DNA of 64,000 bases from Pseudomonadota bacterium (GCA_021847835.1 JAJZPR010000004.1:62001-126000); one strand, 5' to 3'; positions 22,725 to 32,874 are shown, counted from the first letter of the stretch. Notes: generated by a model from the sequence alone, not told the origin. Made by a program: numbers and translations.

Positions 22725-23429
22725 TCAGGCGCGGCCCGATTTGGCGGCCAATGCTCCTGCTGTCGCCTGCGCTGTGGGGCAATCGTCGCACATGGCAAGC
22801 CCGTAAATGCGTTGCAAATCCTCTTCGCTGATGTCCACGAAAGTGTCGATCTGCGACAGCGCATAGACCAGACGGCTGTGCGGAATCATGGCCTTTTCCG
22901 GCTTCGCCGTGCGCGATGCGAACCAGCCTTGCGGATAGCGCCGCCAGGCGAAGGGGTAATTGAAGGCCACCGACACGATGAGCAGGACGGCGACGTTGGC
23001 CAGCACCGGATTGAGCAGATAGCCGTAGCCCATGGCGTGCACGGCTTCGCCGCCCATCACGGCATAGAGCGCGGTGGCCCCGCCCGGGGGATGCAGGCAG
23101 CGCAGGCTGTACATGGCCGCGATCGACAGCGCCACGGCAAGCGAGGCCGCGAGCATGGGGTCGCCCTCCAGCCAGCGCGCGCAACTGACGCCGACCAGCG
23201 CCGACACCAGATGCCCGCCCAATACCGGCCACGGCTGGGACAGGGCGCCGTGCGGGGCTGCGAACAGCAGCACCGCGGAGGCGCCCATCGAGGCGATGAT
23301 CAGGGAGTTGCCGTGATTGCCGGGCAGGAGCTGGCTGGCCAGCAATACCGCCAGAGTGCCGAGCAGGCCGCCCGTGGCCGAAATCCAGTGCTCGCGCTCG
23401 GAGACCGAATACGCCAGTCTTCGTACCAT
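22725..23429 (-). CDS. HPP-family membrane protein
   Basis: LHPPGGATALYAVMGG and multi-TM architecture. Confidence 0.85.
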   Translation of the reverse strand: MVRRLAYSVSEREHWISATGGLLGTLAVLLASQLLPGNHGNSLIIASMGASAVLLFAAPHGALSQPWPVLGGHLVSALVGVSCARWLEGDPMLAASLAVALSIAAMYSLRCLHPPGGATALYAVMGGEAVHAMGYGYLLNPVLANVAVLLIVSVAFNYPFAWRRYPQGWFASRTAKPEKAMIPHSRLVYALSQIDTFVDISEEDLQRIYGLAMCDDCPTAQATAGALAAKSGRA

Positions 23430-23602
23430 GTGTTTCCCTCACTTTCATGACGACTGATGTTTTTTTGTTTTTTTGTTTATCCATGTTCCCGGACGCAAAC
23501 CGCGGCGGGCAGACGATCTCTGTCTCTGCCTGGCGCGGTTTCGGGGAAATGGAAGGGACAGCTTCTTGTTTTTTTACGGCTGTCTTTTGCTATTCGGTTT
23601 TT

Positions 23603-23941
23603 TCAGCCCGTGCTCCATGCGCGCGGACGCTTCATGCCGGCGATCTTGCACGCCTGCTTGACGTAGCCGTAGGGGAAGAGCTCGAACAGTTTCTTTTGCG
23701 CTTCCCTGCCAAGACGTTCGGCCAGATGCTTGATGACGAAGCGCGCGTCGGCCGCGACCTGGTGCTCGTCGTAGTAGTCGCGCATGAAGCGGATCACGTC
23801 CCAGTAATCATCGTTCATCTGGATGTTTTCTTCCGCGGCCAGAATCTGGGCGATTTCTTCGTTCCACTCGGTGGGCTCGACCAGGTAGCCTTCGGCATCG
23901 CGCTCGGGCATCAGGGTGTCGGGGGAGGTGGGAGCGTTCAT
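23603..23941 (-). CDS. TusE/DsrC/DsvC-family sulfur relay protein
   Basis: RDAEGYLVEPTEWNEEIAQILAAEENIQMNDDYWDVIRFMRDYYDE...KLFELFPYGYVKQACKIAGMKRPRAW. Confidence 0.88.
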   Translation of the reverse strand: MNAPTSPDTLMPERDAEGYLVEPTEWNEEIAQILAAEENIQMNDDYWDVIRFMRDYYDEHQVAADARFVIKHLAERLGREAQKKLFELFPYGYVKQACKIAGMKRPRAWSTG

Positions 23942-24042
23942 TGGAATCTCCTTATATGCAGGTTGACTGAAGTCTACGCCCGCGCTTTTTATTTGAAAAA
24001 CGATATTTTTTGCTATTTAATATCGAAGAAATAGATATAAAT

Positions 24043-24897
24043 ATGGATATCGAACTTGCCCGAACCTTCCTCGCCGTGGCCGCCACCGGCAATTTCGTCG
24101 CAGCGGCCGGCCGGCTGCATGTGACGCAGTCCACCGTGAGCGCGCGCGTGCAGACCCTTGAAAATCATCTGGGCGCCAAGCTTTTCGTGCGCGGGCGCAA
24201 CGGCGCGGAACTCACCGCCGCCGGCAAGCGTTTCCTGATCCATGCCAAGAACCTGGTGCGCACGCTGGAGCAGGCGCGCCACGACGTGGGCCTGCCGCAG
24301 GGCTACCACGACGTGCTGACGCTGTCCGCGCGCATCGCGCTGTGGGAGGGCTTCCTGCCGCGCTGGGTGAACTGGATGCGCAAGGCCGCGCCGGACGTGT
24401 CGCTGCGCCTGGAAATCGGCTTCGAGGCGGACATCATGCAGGGCCTGATCGAGGGCACCGTGGACATCGGTGCCATGTACACGCCGGTGACGCGTCCCGG
24501 GCTGGTGATCGAGCACCTGTTCGACGAAACCCTGCTGCTGGTGAGATCGCCGCGCGAAGACGCGTGGAGCGGCGAGGACTACATCCACGTGGACTGGGGG
24601 CCGGAGTTCCACGCGCAGTTTTCCGAGCACTACCCCGACGTGGCCTCGCCGGCCATGACCGTCAACATCGGCTGGCTCGCCATGCAGCAGGCGCTCGCCT
24701 TCGGCGGCTCGGGCTATTTCCCCGAACGGCTGGTGCGCGAGCACATCGATAGCGGCAGCTTGCAGCGCGTGCCGGACAGTCCCGTGTTCAGGCTGCCGGC
24801 CTACGCGGTGTTCCCGCGGGAAAGCCACCATGACACGCTCAACCACGCGCTCGAAGGTTTGCGCATGCTGGCGCAGAAGGAGATGCGCGGCAAGTGA
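24043..24897 (+). CDS. LysR-family transcriptional regulator
   Basis: MDIELARTFLAVAATGNFVAAAGRLHVTQSTVSARVQTLE. Confidence 0.9.
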   Translation: MDIELARTFLAVAATGNFVAAAGRLHVTQSTVSARVQTLENHLGAKLFVRGRNGAELTAAGKRFLIHAKNLVRTLEQARHDVGLPQGYHDVLTLSARIALWEGFLPRWVNWMRKAAPDVSLRLEIGFEADIMQGLIEGTVDIGAMYTPVTRPGLVIEHLFDETLLLVRSPREDAWSGEDYIHVDWGPEFHAQFSEHYPDVASPAMTVNIGWLAMQQALAFGGSGYFPERLVREHIDSGSLQRVPDSPVFRLPAYAVFPRESHHDTLNHALEGLRMLAQKEMRGK

Positions 24898-24910
24898 GAG
24901 GGCGGCTTGC

Positions 24911-25219
24911 TCAGCCCTCGTCGTAACCTTCGTCGGTCGGGTTGTCGACCAGACGGAAGGGGTGGTCGAGGGGCATGTCCAGGTATTGCTGGCGGGTTTC
25001 TTCCGATTCGAAATACATGGTGACATTGCCGTCGATGTGGCAAGGGCGCCTTTCCAGGTGCTCGATGTCGCGGCCGGTGATGGGGTCGATGCTGGTCAGC
25101 ATCTGTTCGGGTTCGTGCAGCCGCCTGCTCTGTTCCTGGTCGCGCGGCAGCGGGTCGGTGCCCACGTAGTTGGCAACGTTGAAATCGTGCACGATGCGTC
25201 CTTGGGTGGCTTTGCCCAT
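24911..25219 (-). CDS. Hypothetical protein
   Basis: MGKATQGRIVHDFNVANYVGTDPLPRDQEQSRRLHEPEQM...; RBS before 25219. Confidence 0.55.
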   Translation of the reverse strand: MGKATQGRIVHDFNVANYVGTDPLPRDQEQSRRLHEPEQMLTSIDPITGRDIEHLERRPCHIDGNVTMYFESEETRQQYLDMPLDHPFRLVDNPTDEGYDEG

Positions 25220-25341
25220 GTTTGACTCCTTGATGACAGATTCGTAAAACCCGAAATGCATTCGGAGTCTCTGTATAGACCATCGCACGGAGAACATAGA
25301 CATGACGTGCACAGGGGATTGCGGATGCCGGGGGCGCCCAA

Positions 25342-28026
25342 TCAGTTTGCGGCGATCGGCTGCTTTCGGACTTCACTGTTCGCGGCCGTTTCGGTCAGCA
25401 GTTTCCTGAGCTCGGGGACGCACGATCCGCAGTTGCCGCCGGCCTTGAGCTTTATGCCGAGCGCCTCCACCGAATCCGCGCCTTTGGCGATGGCTTTGCG
25501 CAAGGCGTTCTCGCCCACGCCGAAGCAGGCGCAGACGATGCGGCCGCAGTCCGAATCGGCGCCCGGCGGGCGGCCGGAGAGCAGGGCGATGCGTTCGAGC
25601 TCGCTTAATGCCTCTTTCTCGAACAGCGAAGCCAGCCACTGGCGCTTTGGCAGCAGTGCGGCGTCGCGTTCGATGAAGCACACGGCCATGAGGCGGCCGT
25701 CGTGCAGCAGCGCAGCGCGGTAGCGCCGGGCCGCGCCGTCCTTGAGCTCGATCCAATCGCCCTGCCGTCCGAATGCCTTGCGCATGATTGCCTGCCAATC
25801 CGCGACGGCCTCGGCGCCGGCAAGCTCGTATCGCCAGCAGCCGCTGCCGCGGACGCGCGCCCAGTAGGCGTAATCGCCGCAGGCGAATTCTTCGCGTGAA
25901 ATCACGAAGCCCTGCCAGGCCGCAGCGAAGGCTTCGATCGCGACCGGCGCATGCTTGAATTCGGGCTGGCCCGAGATCGGGTCGGTGACGGCATTGACCA
26001 GCGCGCCGCAGCGCCCCTTGCCGGTGAACTGCGCGTTCCAGTGGATGGGCGCGAACAGCGAGCCCGGCCGCTGGCCATCGCTTATCGCCACGCGCGCCAG
26101 CATTTCGCCGTTGCGATTGCGGATGCGGGCGAGCGCACCGTTCCGGATGCCGAGCCGCAGCGCATCCTGCGAATGCATTTCGACATACGGTTCGTCGATA
26201 TGCGCCAGCAGCCTGGCGGCCTTGCCGGTGCGCGTCATGGTGTGCCACTGGTCACGGATGCGGCCGGTGTTGAACACGAAGGGTAGCGCATCGTCTGTCG
26301 CCCGCGCCGGCGCCCGCGGTGTGATCGCGAGCATGCGCGCCTTGCCGGTAGGAGTGAAGAATTTTCCATCTGCGAACAAGCGCCGCGCGCTGGCTTTGTG
26401 CTTCGAGGCGAGCGGCCATTGCACCGGCATCAGGGTGGCATATTCATTCGCAGTCAAATCAGCGAGGCCGGCCAGGCTGAAGTCGCGCCCGCCTCCATTC
26501 TCGAAAGCCGAGAGCGCGGCGTGTTCGCGAAAGATCGCGTCCGGCCCGCTGTAATCGAAGCCGGCGGCGAAACCCATGCGGCGCGCGACTTCGCTCACGA
26601 TCCACCAGTCCGGCCGGGCTTCGCCGGGCGGCGGCAGGAAAGCGCGCTGGCGAGAAATGCGGCGTTCCGAGTTGGTGACCGTGCCGTCCTTTTCGCCCCA
26701 GGCGGCCGCAGGCAGCAGCACATGGGCAAGCTGCGCGGTGTCGGTGTGGCGCGTGGTATCGGACACCACCACGAATTCGCAGGCCTTGAGCGCTTCGGCC
26801 ACGCGGTCCGCTTCTGGCATGCTGACCACCGGGTTGGTGGCCATGATCCAGATGGCCTTGATGCGCCCGTCGCGCACGGCCTTGAACATGTCGACCGCCT
26901 TGAGGCCTGGCTGTTGCGCCATGTTGGCGGCGTTCCAGAACCGGGCCACGCGTTCGATGTGTCGCGGCACGAAATCCATGTGCGCGGCAAGCTGGTTGGC
27001 GAGCCCGCCCACTTCGCGCCCGCCCATGGCATTGGGCTGGCCGGTAATGGAGAAGGGGGTGGCGCCGGGCAGGCCCACACGGCCGGTGGCGAGATGCACG
27101 TTGATGATACTGTTGACCTTGTCGACGCCGCTTGATGACTGGTTGATGCCCTGGGAAAACAACGTCACGGTTTTCGGAGTCTGCGCGAACAGCCGATAGA
27201 ATTCGGCGACGTCGGTCTCCGCGAGGCCGCAGTGCCGCGCCACGGCCGGAATGGACAAGCCGTTGACGGCTTTGAGCGCCTCGCCGAAGCCTTCCACGTG
27301 CGCTTCGAGGTAAGCCCAGGCTATGGCGTCTTCGCGCTTGAGGTGATTGAGAAGTCCGTTGAACAGCCAGGCGTCGGAACCGGGTTGAATCGCGAGATGC
27401 AGGTCGGCGATGTCGCAGGTGGCGGTGCGGCGCGGGTCGATCACCACCACCTTCATTTCCGGGCGCGCCTGTTTCGCGGCGGCGATGCGCTGGAACAGCA
27501 CCGGGTGCGCCCACGCGGCATTGGAACCGGCGAGCACGACGAGGTCGGCGAGTTCCAGGTCTTCGTAGCAGGCCGGCACGGTGTCGGCACCGAAAGCGCG
27601 CTTGTGCCCGGCCACGGCCGAGGACATGCACAGGCGCGAGTTGGTGTCGATGTTGCCGCTGCCGATGAAGCCCTTCATCAGCTTGTTGGCGACGTAGTAG
27701 TCCTCGGTCAGCAACTGGCCGGAGACATAGAAGGCCACGGCATCGGGGCCATGCTCGCGGATGACGCCGGAGAACTTTGCGGCAACCAGACCCAGCGCTT
27801 CGCCCCAGCTTGCCTGCCTGCCGCCGATCTCTGGATGCAGCAGACGGTCTTCCAGGCTCAGGGTTTCGCCAAGCGAGGCGCCTTTTGAGCACAGCCGCCC
27901 GTAATTGGCGGGATGCTCCGGGTCGCCGCCGATCTTGTAACGATCGCCCTCGCACTCGACCAGCACCCCGCAGCCGACGCCGCAGTAGGGGCAGGTGGTA
28001 CGCACAGCTTGTCGTTCTGCACTCAT
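25342..28026 (-). CDS. nasA: Assimilatory nitrate reductase, molybdopterin subunit with C-terminal BFD-like [2Fe-2S] domain
   Basis: TTCPYCGVGCGVLVE; C-terminal IVCACFGVGENALRKAI...AGGNCGSCVPEL. Confidence 0.92.
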   Translation of the reverse strand: MSAERQAVRTTCPYCGVGCGVLVECEGDRYKIGGDPEHPANYGRLCSKGASLGETLSLEDRLLHPEIGGRQASWGEALGLVAAKFSGVIREHGPDAVAFYVSGQLLTEDYYVANKLMKGFIGSGNIDTNSRLCMSSAVAGHKRAFGADTVPACYEDLELADLVVLAGSNAAWAHPVLFQRIAAAKQARPEMKVVVIDPRRTATCDIADLHLAIQPGSDAWLFNGLLNHLKREDAIAWAYLEAHVEGFGEALKAVNGLSIPAVARHCGLAETDVAEFYRLFAQTPKTVTLFSQGINQSSSGVDKVNSIINVHLATGRVGLPGATPFSITGQPNAMGGREVGGLANQLAAHMDFVPRHIERVARFWNAANMAQQPGLKAVDMFKAVRDGRIKAIWIMATNPVVSMPEADRVAEALKACEFVVVSDTTRHTDTAQLAHVLLPAAAWGEKDGTVTNSERRISRQRAFLPPPGEARPDWWIVSEVARRMGFAAGFDYSGPDAIFREHAALSAFENGGGRDFSLAGLADLTANEYATLMPVQWPLASKHKASARRLFADGKFFTPTGKARMLAITPRAPARATDDALPFVFNTGRIRDQWHTMTRTGKAARLLAHIDEPYVEMHSQDALRLGIRNGALARIRNRNGEMLARVAISDGQRPGSLFAPIHWNAQFTGKGRCGALVNAVTDPISGQPEFKHAPVAIEAFAAAWQGFVISREEFACGDYAYWARVRGSGCWRYELAGAEAVADWQAIMRKAFGRQGDWIELKDGAARRYRAALLHDGRLMAVCFIERDAALLPKRQWLASLFEKEALSELERIALLSGRPPGADSDCGRIVCACFGVGENALRKAIAKGADSVEALGIKLKAGGNCGSCVPELRKLLTETAANSEVRKQPIAAN

Positions 28027-28037
28027 GCCGGCGAGCT

Positions 28038-28397
28038 TCAGCGATTCGGGCATTCGCTGCCCGGGTTGAGCGACAACTCGATCATGCCGTTGATGACGCG
28101 CACCGGGAAGCTGGCGGCGCAGCCCTCGTCGGGCGCCACGGCGATGCCGGAATCGAGGTCGATCTTCCAGTCGTGCAGCGGGCAGGCGACTTTTTTGCCG
28201 TGGACGATGCCTTGCGACAGCGGTCCGCCCTTGTGCGGGCAGCGATCGCGCAGCGCGAACACCTCGTCGTCCACGGTGCGGAACACGGCGATGTCGCCGC
28301 CGGGCGCGCTGACCACGCGCGCGCCCTGGCGCGGGATGTCTTCGAGCCGGCCCACGCTGAGCCAGGCTTCTTCTTTCATCATGGTTGCGGTTTGCAT
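28038..28397 (-). CDS. nirD: Nitrite reductase small subunit (Rieske type)
   Basis: RDRCPHKGGPLSQGIVHGKKVACPLHDWKIDL. Confidence 0.93.
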   Translation of the reverse strand: MQTATMMKEEAWLSVGRLEDIPRQGARVVSAPGGDIAVFRTVDDEVFALRDRCPHKGGPLSQGIVHGKKVACPLHDWKIDLDSGIAVAPDEGCAASFPVRVINGMIELSLNPGSECPNR

Positions 28398-28406
28398 GTG
28401 TCCTCC

Positions 28407-30959
28407 TTACGCCACTTCGGCGAGCGGCTTGAATTCGTGGGCTTGTTCCCCTTCGGCGCGCGACTTCCAGGGATCGACCTGGGCGGGCTTTTGCGAAATC
28501 AGGAAGCGTTCGGCCAGTGCCTTGCGGTTTGCTTCATCTTCCACCACCTTTGCCTTGATATGCGCCAGGCCCACGCGCTCGACCCAGGGGGCGGTGCGCT
28601 CGAGGTAATGCGCTTCCTCGCGATAGAGCTGGATGAAGGCGGCGCAGTATTCCAGCACCTGTTCCTCGGTCTCGACCTTGCACAAGAGGTCGGTGACGCG
28701 CACCTTGATACCGCCGTTGCCGCCCACGTGCAGTTCGTAGCCGGAATCCACGCACACCACGCCGAAGTCCTTGATGGTGGCCTCGGCGCAGTTCCTCGGG
28801 CAGCCCGACACCGCGAGCTTGAACTTGTGCGGCATCCACGAGCCCCAAGTCATTTTTTCCAGTTTCACGCCCAGCCCGGTGGAATCCTGGGTGCCGAAGC
28901 GGCACCACTGCGAGCCCACGCAGGTCTTCACCGTGCGCAGGGCCTTGCCGTAGGCATGGCCGGAGACGAAGCCGGCAGCGGACAAATCCTTCCATACGGC
29001 AGGCAGGTCTTCCTTCCTGATGCCGAAGAGGTCGATGCGCTGGCCGCCGGTGACTTTCACCTCGGGCACCTTGAACTTCTCGGCGACGTCGGCGATGGCG
29101 CGCAGTTCCTTGGGGTTGGTGAGACCGCCCCACATGCGCGGCACCACGGAAAAAGTGCCGTCCTTCTGGATGTTGCCGTGGGCGCGTTCGTTGATGTAGC
29201 GCGACTGCGCGTCGTCCCGGTATTCGCCGGGCCAGGCGCAGAGCAGGTAGTAGTTGAGCGCGGGCCGGCACTTGTTGCAGCCGTCCGGGGTTTTCCAGTC
29301 CAGGAAGCGCATGGTTTCCGGCATGCTCTTGAGGCTGTTTTGCGTGATGGCCACGCGCACCTCGTCGTGGGTGTGCTCGGTGCAGCCGCACAGCGGCTTC
29401 TTCGACGGCGCGGTGGAATAATCGCCGCCTGCGGTCGCGGCGAGCAGGGTTTCGACCAGCCCGGTGCAGGAACCGCAGGAGGAAGACGCCTTGGTGTGGG
29501 CGCGCACTTCGTCCAGGGTGAAAAGCTTCTTGTCGCGGATGGCCTTGACGATGTCGCCCTTGCACACGCCGTTGCAGCCGCAGATTTCGGCCGTGTCGGG
29601 CAGCGACATGAGGCGGGTCTTTTCGTCGCCGTGGCCTGAGTCGCCCAGGTGGCTGCGCCCGAACAGCAGCTTGTCGCGGATGCCGGAGACGTCGGTACCA
29701 TCGCGCATCAACTCGAAATACCAGGCGCCGTCCAGGGTGTCGCCATAGAGCACCGCGCCGGCAAGCTTGTTGTCCTTGAGCATCAGTTTCTTGTAGGCGC
29801 CGCGCCCTGCATCTTGGAAGACAATCTCTTCACAGCCGTCACCGCCCACGAAATTGCCGGCGGAGAACAGGTCGATGCCGGTGACCTTGAGCTTGGTCGA
29901 GGTCATCGAGCCTTCGTAGCGGGCGATGCCGTATTGCGCGAGATGGTTGGCGCACACCTTGGCCTGCTCGAACAGCGGCGCGACCAGGCCGTAGGCGGTG
30001 CCGCGATGATTGACGCATTCCCCTATTGCATAAATGCGCGGGTCGGTGATGGTCTGCAAAGTGTCGTTGACGCGGATGCCGCGCTCGCAATGCAGGCTGG
30101 CGGATTCGGCCAGCGCGGTGTTGGGGCGGATGCCCACCGCCATCACCACGAGGTCGGCGGGGGCTTCCGTGCCATCCTTGAATTTCACCGCGCCGACGCG
30201 AACAGTCCCCCTCCCAGCCTCCCCCACAAGTGTGGGAGGAGCAGATGCCCTCTCCCCGCTTGTGGGCAGGGATGGGGCGGGGAGAATTTCAGACGTCTGC
30301 TTTTGCAGCAGGAACTTGAGGCCCTTGGCTTCCAGGTTCCCTTGCAACAGACGCGCGGCGGGCTCGTCCAGCTGGCGTTCCATCAGCCAGGGGCCGATGT
30401 GCACGACCGTGACGTCCATGCCGCGGGTCTTGAGGCCGTTGGCGGCTTCCAGGCCCAGCAGGCCGCCGCCGATGACCACGGCATTTTTATATTGCCCGGA
30501 GGCGGCGATCATCGCATCCACGTCGGCGATGTCGCGGAAACCGATCACACCAGGCAGGTTTGCGCCCGGCACCGGCAGGATGAAAGGAACGGAACCGGTG
30601 GCGATGAGCAGACGGTCGTAGTCCGCCTCGGTGTCATCTTCGGCGTAAACGGTGCGGCGGGTGCGGTCGATCTTCACGACCTTCCTGCCGGTGTGCAGGG
30701 TGATGCCGTTTTCCGCATACCACTCGCGCGGATGCGTGATGATCTGCGCTATCGTCTGCTCGCCGGCCAATACCGGCGAGAGCATGATGCGGTTGTAGCT
30801 GGGGTGCGGCTCGTTGCCGAACACCGTGATGTCATACAGATCGGGGGCCAGTTTCAACAACTCTTCCAGGGCGCGCACGCCGGCCATGCCGTTGCCCACC
30901 ATGACCAGTTTGAGCTTTTCTCTTTTTGGCATATCGCTCATGTCCATTGCAGTCTCCAA
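28407..30959 (-). CDS. nirB: NAD(P)H nitrite reductase large subunit
   Basis: LVMVGNGMAGVRALEELL; CGCNGVCKGDIVKAI; siroheme motif SGCPRNCAEATIKDFGVV. Confidence 0.95.
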   Translation of the reverse strand: METAMDMSDMPKREKLKLVMVGNGMAGVRALEELLKLAPDLYDITVFGNEPHPSYNRIMLSPVLAGEQTIAQIITHPREWYAENGITLHTGRKVVKIDRTRRTVYAEDDTEADYDRLLIATGSVPFILPVPGANLPGVIGFRDIADVDAMIAASGQYKNAVVIGGGLLGLEAANGLKTRGMDVTVVHIGPWLMERQLDEPAARLLQGNLEAKGLKFLLQKQTSEILPAPSLPTSGERASAPPTLVGEAGRGTVRVGAVKFKDGTEAPADLVVMAVGIRPNTALAESASLHCERGIRVNDTLQTITDPRIYAIGECVNHRGTAYGLVAPLFEQAKVCANHLAQYGIARYEGSMTSTKLKVTGIDLFSAGNFVGGDGCEEIVFQDAGRGAYKKLMLKDNKLAGAVLYGDTLDGAWYFELMRDGTDVSGIRDKLLFGRSHLGDSGHGDEKTRLMSLPDTAEICGCNGVCKGDIVKAIRDKKLFTLDEVRAHTKASSSCGSCTGLVETLLAATAGGDYSTAPSKKPLCGCTEHTHDEVRVAITQNSLKSMPETMRFLDWKTPDGCNKCRPALNYYLLCAWPGEYRDDAQSRYINERAHGNIQKDGTFSVVPRMWGGLTNPKELRAIADVAEKFKVPEVKVTGGQRIDLFGIRKEDLPAVWKDLSAAGFVSGHAYGKALRTVKTCVGSQWCRFGTQDSTGLGVKLEKMTWGSWMPHKFKLAVSGCPRNCAEATIKDFGVVCVDSGYELHVGGNGGIKVRVTDLLCKVETEEQVLEYCAAFIQLYREEAHYLERTAPWVERVGLAHIKAKVVEDEANRKALAERFLISQKPAQVDPWKSRAEGEQAHEFKPLAEVA
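30207..30285. repeat. REP/REPIN-like palindromic repeat inside nirB
   Basis: CCCCCTCCCAGCCTCCCCCACAAGTGTGGGAGG ... CCTCTCCCCGCTTGTGGGCAGGGATGGGGCGGGGAGA. Confidence 0.75.
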
Positions 30960-30964
30960 AATTC

Positions 30965-31756
30965 TTACGCGGCGGGGCGCATTTGCCGCTGATACAGGAA
31001 CTCCAGCACCTTGCCGCGCAGGTGGTGGTAGTGCGGGTTTTCTGCCAATTGCAGGCGGGATCTGGGCCGCGGCAGGTCGACGCTTAGGATGTCGCCGATG
31101 GTGGCGGCCGGGCCGTTGGTCATCATCACGATGCGGTCGGACAGCAGCACGGCCTCGTCCACGTCGTGCGTCACCATGACCACCGTGCTTTTGGTTTCCG
31201 CCACGATCTTCATCAGTTCGTCCTGCAGGTGGGCGCGGGTCAGCGCGTCCAGCGCGCCGAAGGGCTCGTCCATCAAGAGAACTTTTGGGTTCATCGCCAG
31301 AGCGCGGGCGATGCCGACGCGCTGCTTCATGCCGCCGGAAATCTCATGCGGGCGCTTGTGCGTGGCATGCGCCAGGCCAACCAGATCAAGCGCTTCTTCG
31401 ACACGCTTTTTCAGCTTGGACTTGCCTTCCTTGCGCCCGTATACCGTCTCCACCGCGAGAAAAACGTTCTCGAAGCAGGTGAGCCAAGGCAGCAGGGAGT
31501 GGTTCTGGAACACCACGCCGCGGTCGGGGCCGGGCCCGGGAATCTCGCGTCCCGCGCACAGCGCCGCGCCGCTGGAGGGCAGGTTGAGTCCGGCGACGAT
31601 GTTGAGCAGGGTGGACTTTCCGCAGCCGGAGTGGCCGATCAGGCTGATGAACTCGCCCTGCGCGATGTCGAGCGAGATGTCGGAAAGCGCCTGGAATGGG
31701 CCTTTCCTGGTCGGGAAGATCACGTTGATGCGATCGAGTTCGACATATTTTTCCAT
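30965..31756 (-). CDS. nrtD: Nitrate ABC transporter ATP-binding protein
   Basis: GHSGCGKSTLLNIVAGL, EISGGMKQRVGIARALAMNPKVLLMDEPFGALD. Confidence 0.88.
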   Translation of the reverse strand: MEKYVELDRINVIFPTRKGPFQALSDISLDIAQGEFISLIGHSGCGKSTLLNIVAGLNLPSSGAALCAGREIPGPGPDRGVVFQNHSLLPWLTCFENVFLAVETVYGRKEGKSKLKKRVEEALDLVGLAHATHKRPHEISGGMKQRVGIARALAMNPKVLLMDEPFGALDALTRAHLQDELMKIVAETKSTVVMVTHDVDEAVLLSDRIVMMTNGPAATIGDILSVDLPRPRSRLQLAENPHYHHLRGKVLEFLYQRQMRPAA

Positions 31757-31794
31757 GATGTGCTCCGTTAAGTCGTTTGGGGCTTGGTGTTCAA

Positions 31795-31890
31795 CTCCCT
31801 CCCCGCTCGCCGGGGAGGGTTGGGGTGGGGTAAAAAAGTTTGCACTGTGCTTACCCCCTCCCAGCCTCCCCCGGCAAGCGGGGGAGGGGT
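31795..31890. repeat. REP/REPIN-like palindromic repeat, intergenic nrtB-nrtD
   Basis: CTCCCTCCCCGCTCGCCGGGGAGGGTTGGGGTGGGG ... CCCCCTCCCAGCCTCCCCCGGCAAGCGGGGGAGGGG. Confidence 0.8.
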
Positions 31891-31896
31891 GCCGAT

Positions 31897-32874
31897 TTAT
31901 TCATTTCCATAACTAAACCGCCTGGCCACGAAGACCAGCATCTGTTCCAGAACCAGTCCGACGATGCCGACCACGAAGATGGCGATGATGATGTGCTCGA
32001 CGTTGAGGTTGTTCCATTCGTCCCACACCCAGAAGCCGATGCCGACGCCGCCGGTGAGCATTTCCGCGGCCACGATCACCAGCCAGGCGGTGCCGATGGC
32101 AAGGCGCACGCCGGTGAGGATGTGCGGCAGCACGGCGGGGAACAGAATCCTGGTGGCGATCTTGAATTCCGGCAGCGCCAGCACGCGCGCCACGTTGAGG
32201 TAATCCTGCGGCACCTGGCGCACGCCGGCGGCAGTGTTGAGGATCATGGGCCAGATGCTGGAGATGAAGATGACCCAGATCGAGGCCGGGTCGGCCGCCT
32301 TGAACACCAGGAGGCCGATGGGCAGCCAGGCCAAGGGAGACACTGGGCGCAGCAGGCTGATGATGGGCGAGGTCATGTCGGCGAAGAACTTGAAGCGGCC
32401 GACGATGAAGCCCAAGGGGATGCCAAGCAGCGCGGCCATGCTGAAGCCCAGGCCCACGCGCTCGAGCGAATTGAGGATGTTCCAGCCGATGCCCTGGTCG
32501 TTGGGGCCGTTGTTGTAGAAGGGGTCCGAGAATAGTTCGACGGCCGAGGCCCAGGTCGCGGCCGGTCCGGGGATGCGGCCGTCCTGCGCGATCAATGCCC
32601 ACAGGCCGACGAACAGGAACAGGCCCAGGGCCGGCGACACGATGTTGCGGAGGGCGACGCCCGCCAGCTCACGCAAGCGGTTTTGTGCGGACCCGGTTGG
32701 CGTGATGGCCGATGCGGGTTCAGCAATGGCTGCCGGTTTTGCGGCGGGGTGGGCTTCCATTGCCGCAGGCGGCATGATTTCGCTCATTTCGTTCCTGCTG
32801 ATGGAGGTGGCGGTTGCGCTCATGGTGATGTCCTTTTGCTGCTTTAGTTCGGGTGTTGCTTTGACTGCGCTCAT
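31897..32874 (-). CDS. nrtB: Nitrate ABC transporter permease
   Basis: Multi-TM permease, VLPHILTGVRLAIGTAWLVIVAAEML EAA loop. Confidence 0.88.
   Translation of the reverse strand: MSAVKATPELKQQKDITMSATATSISRNEMSEIMPPAAMEAHPAAKPAAIAEPASAITPTGSAQNRLRELAGVALRNIVSPALGLFLFVGLWALIAQDGRIPGPAATWASAVELFSDPFYNNGPNDQGIGWNILNSLERVGLGFSMAALLGIPLGFIVGRFKFFADMTSPIISLLRPVSPLAWLPIGLLVFKAADPASIWVIFISSIWPMILNTAAGVRQVPQDYLNVARVLALPEFKIATRILFPAVLPHILTGVRLAIGTAWLVIVAAEMLTGGVGIGFWVWDEWNNLNVEHIIIAIFVVGIVGLVLEQMLVFVARRFSYGNE

Noticed and set aside
22725-23484. 325-aa alternative frame ORF (22507-23484)
   Set aside because: Out-of-frame with the HPP-family protein; Arg/Ala-rich artefact.
27777-29639. 620-aa plus-strand ORF
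   Set aside because: Antisense across the nasA start, nirD and nirB; no recognisable domain.
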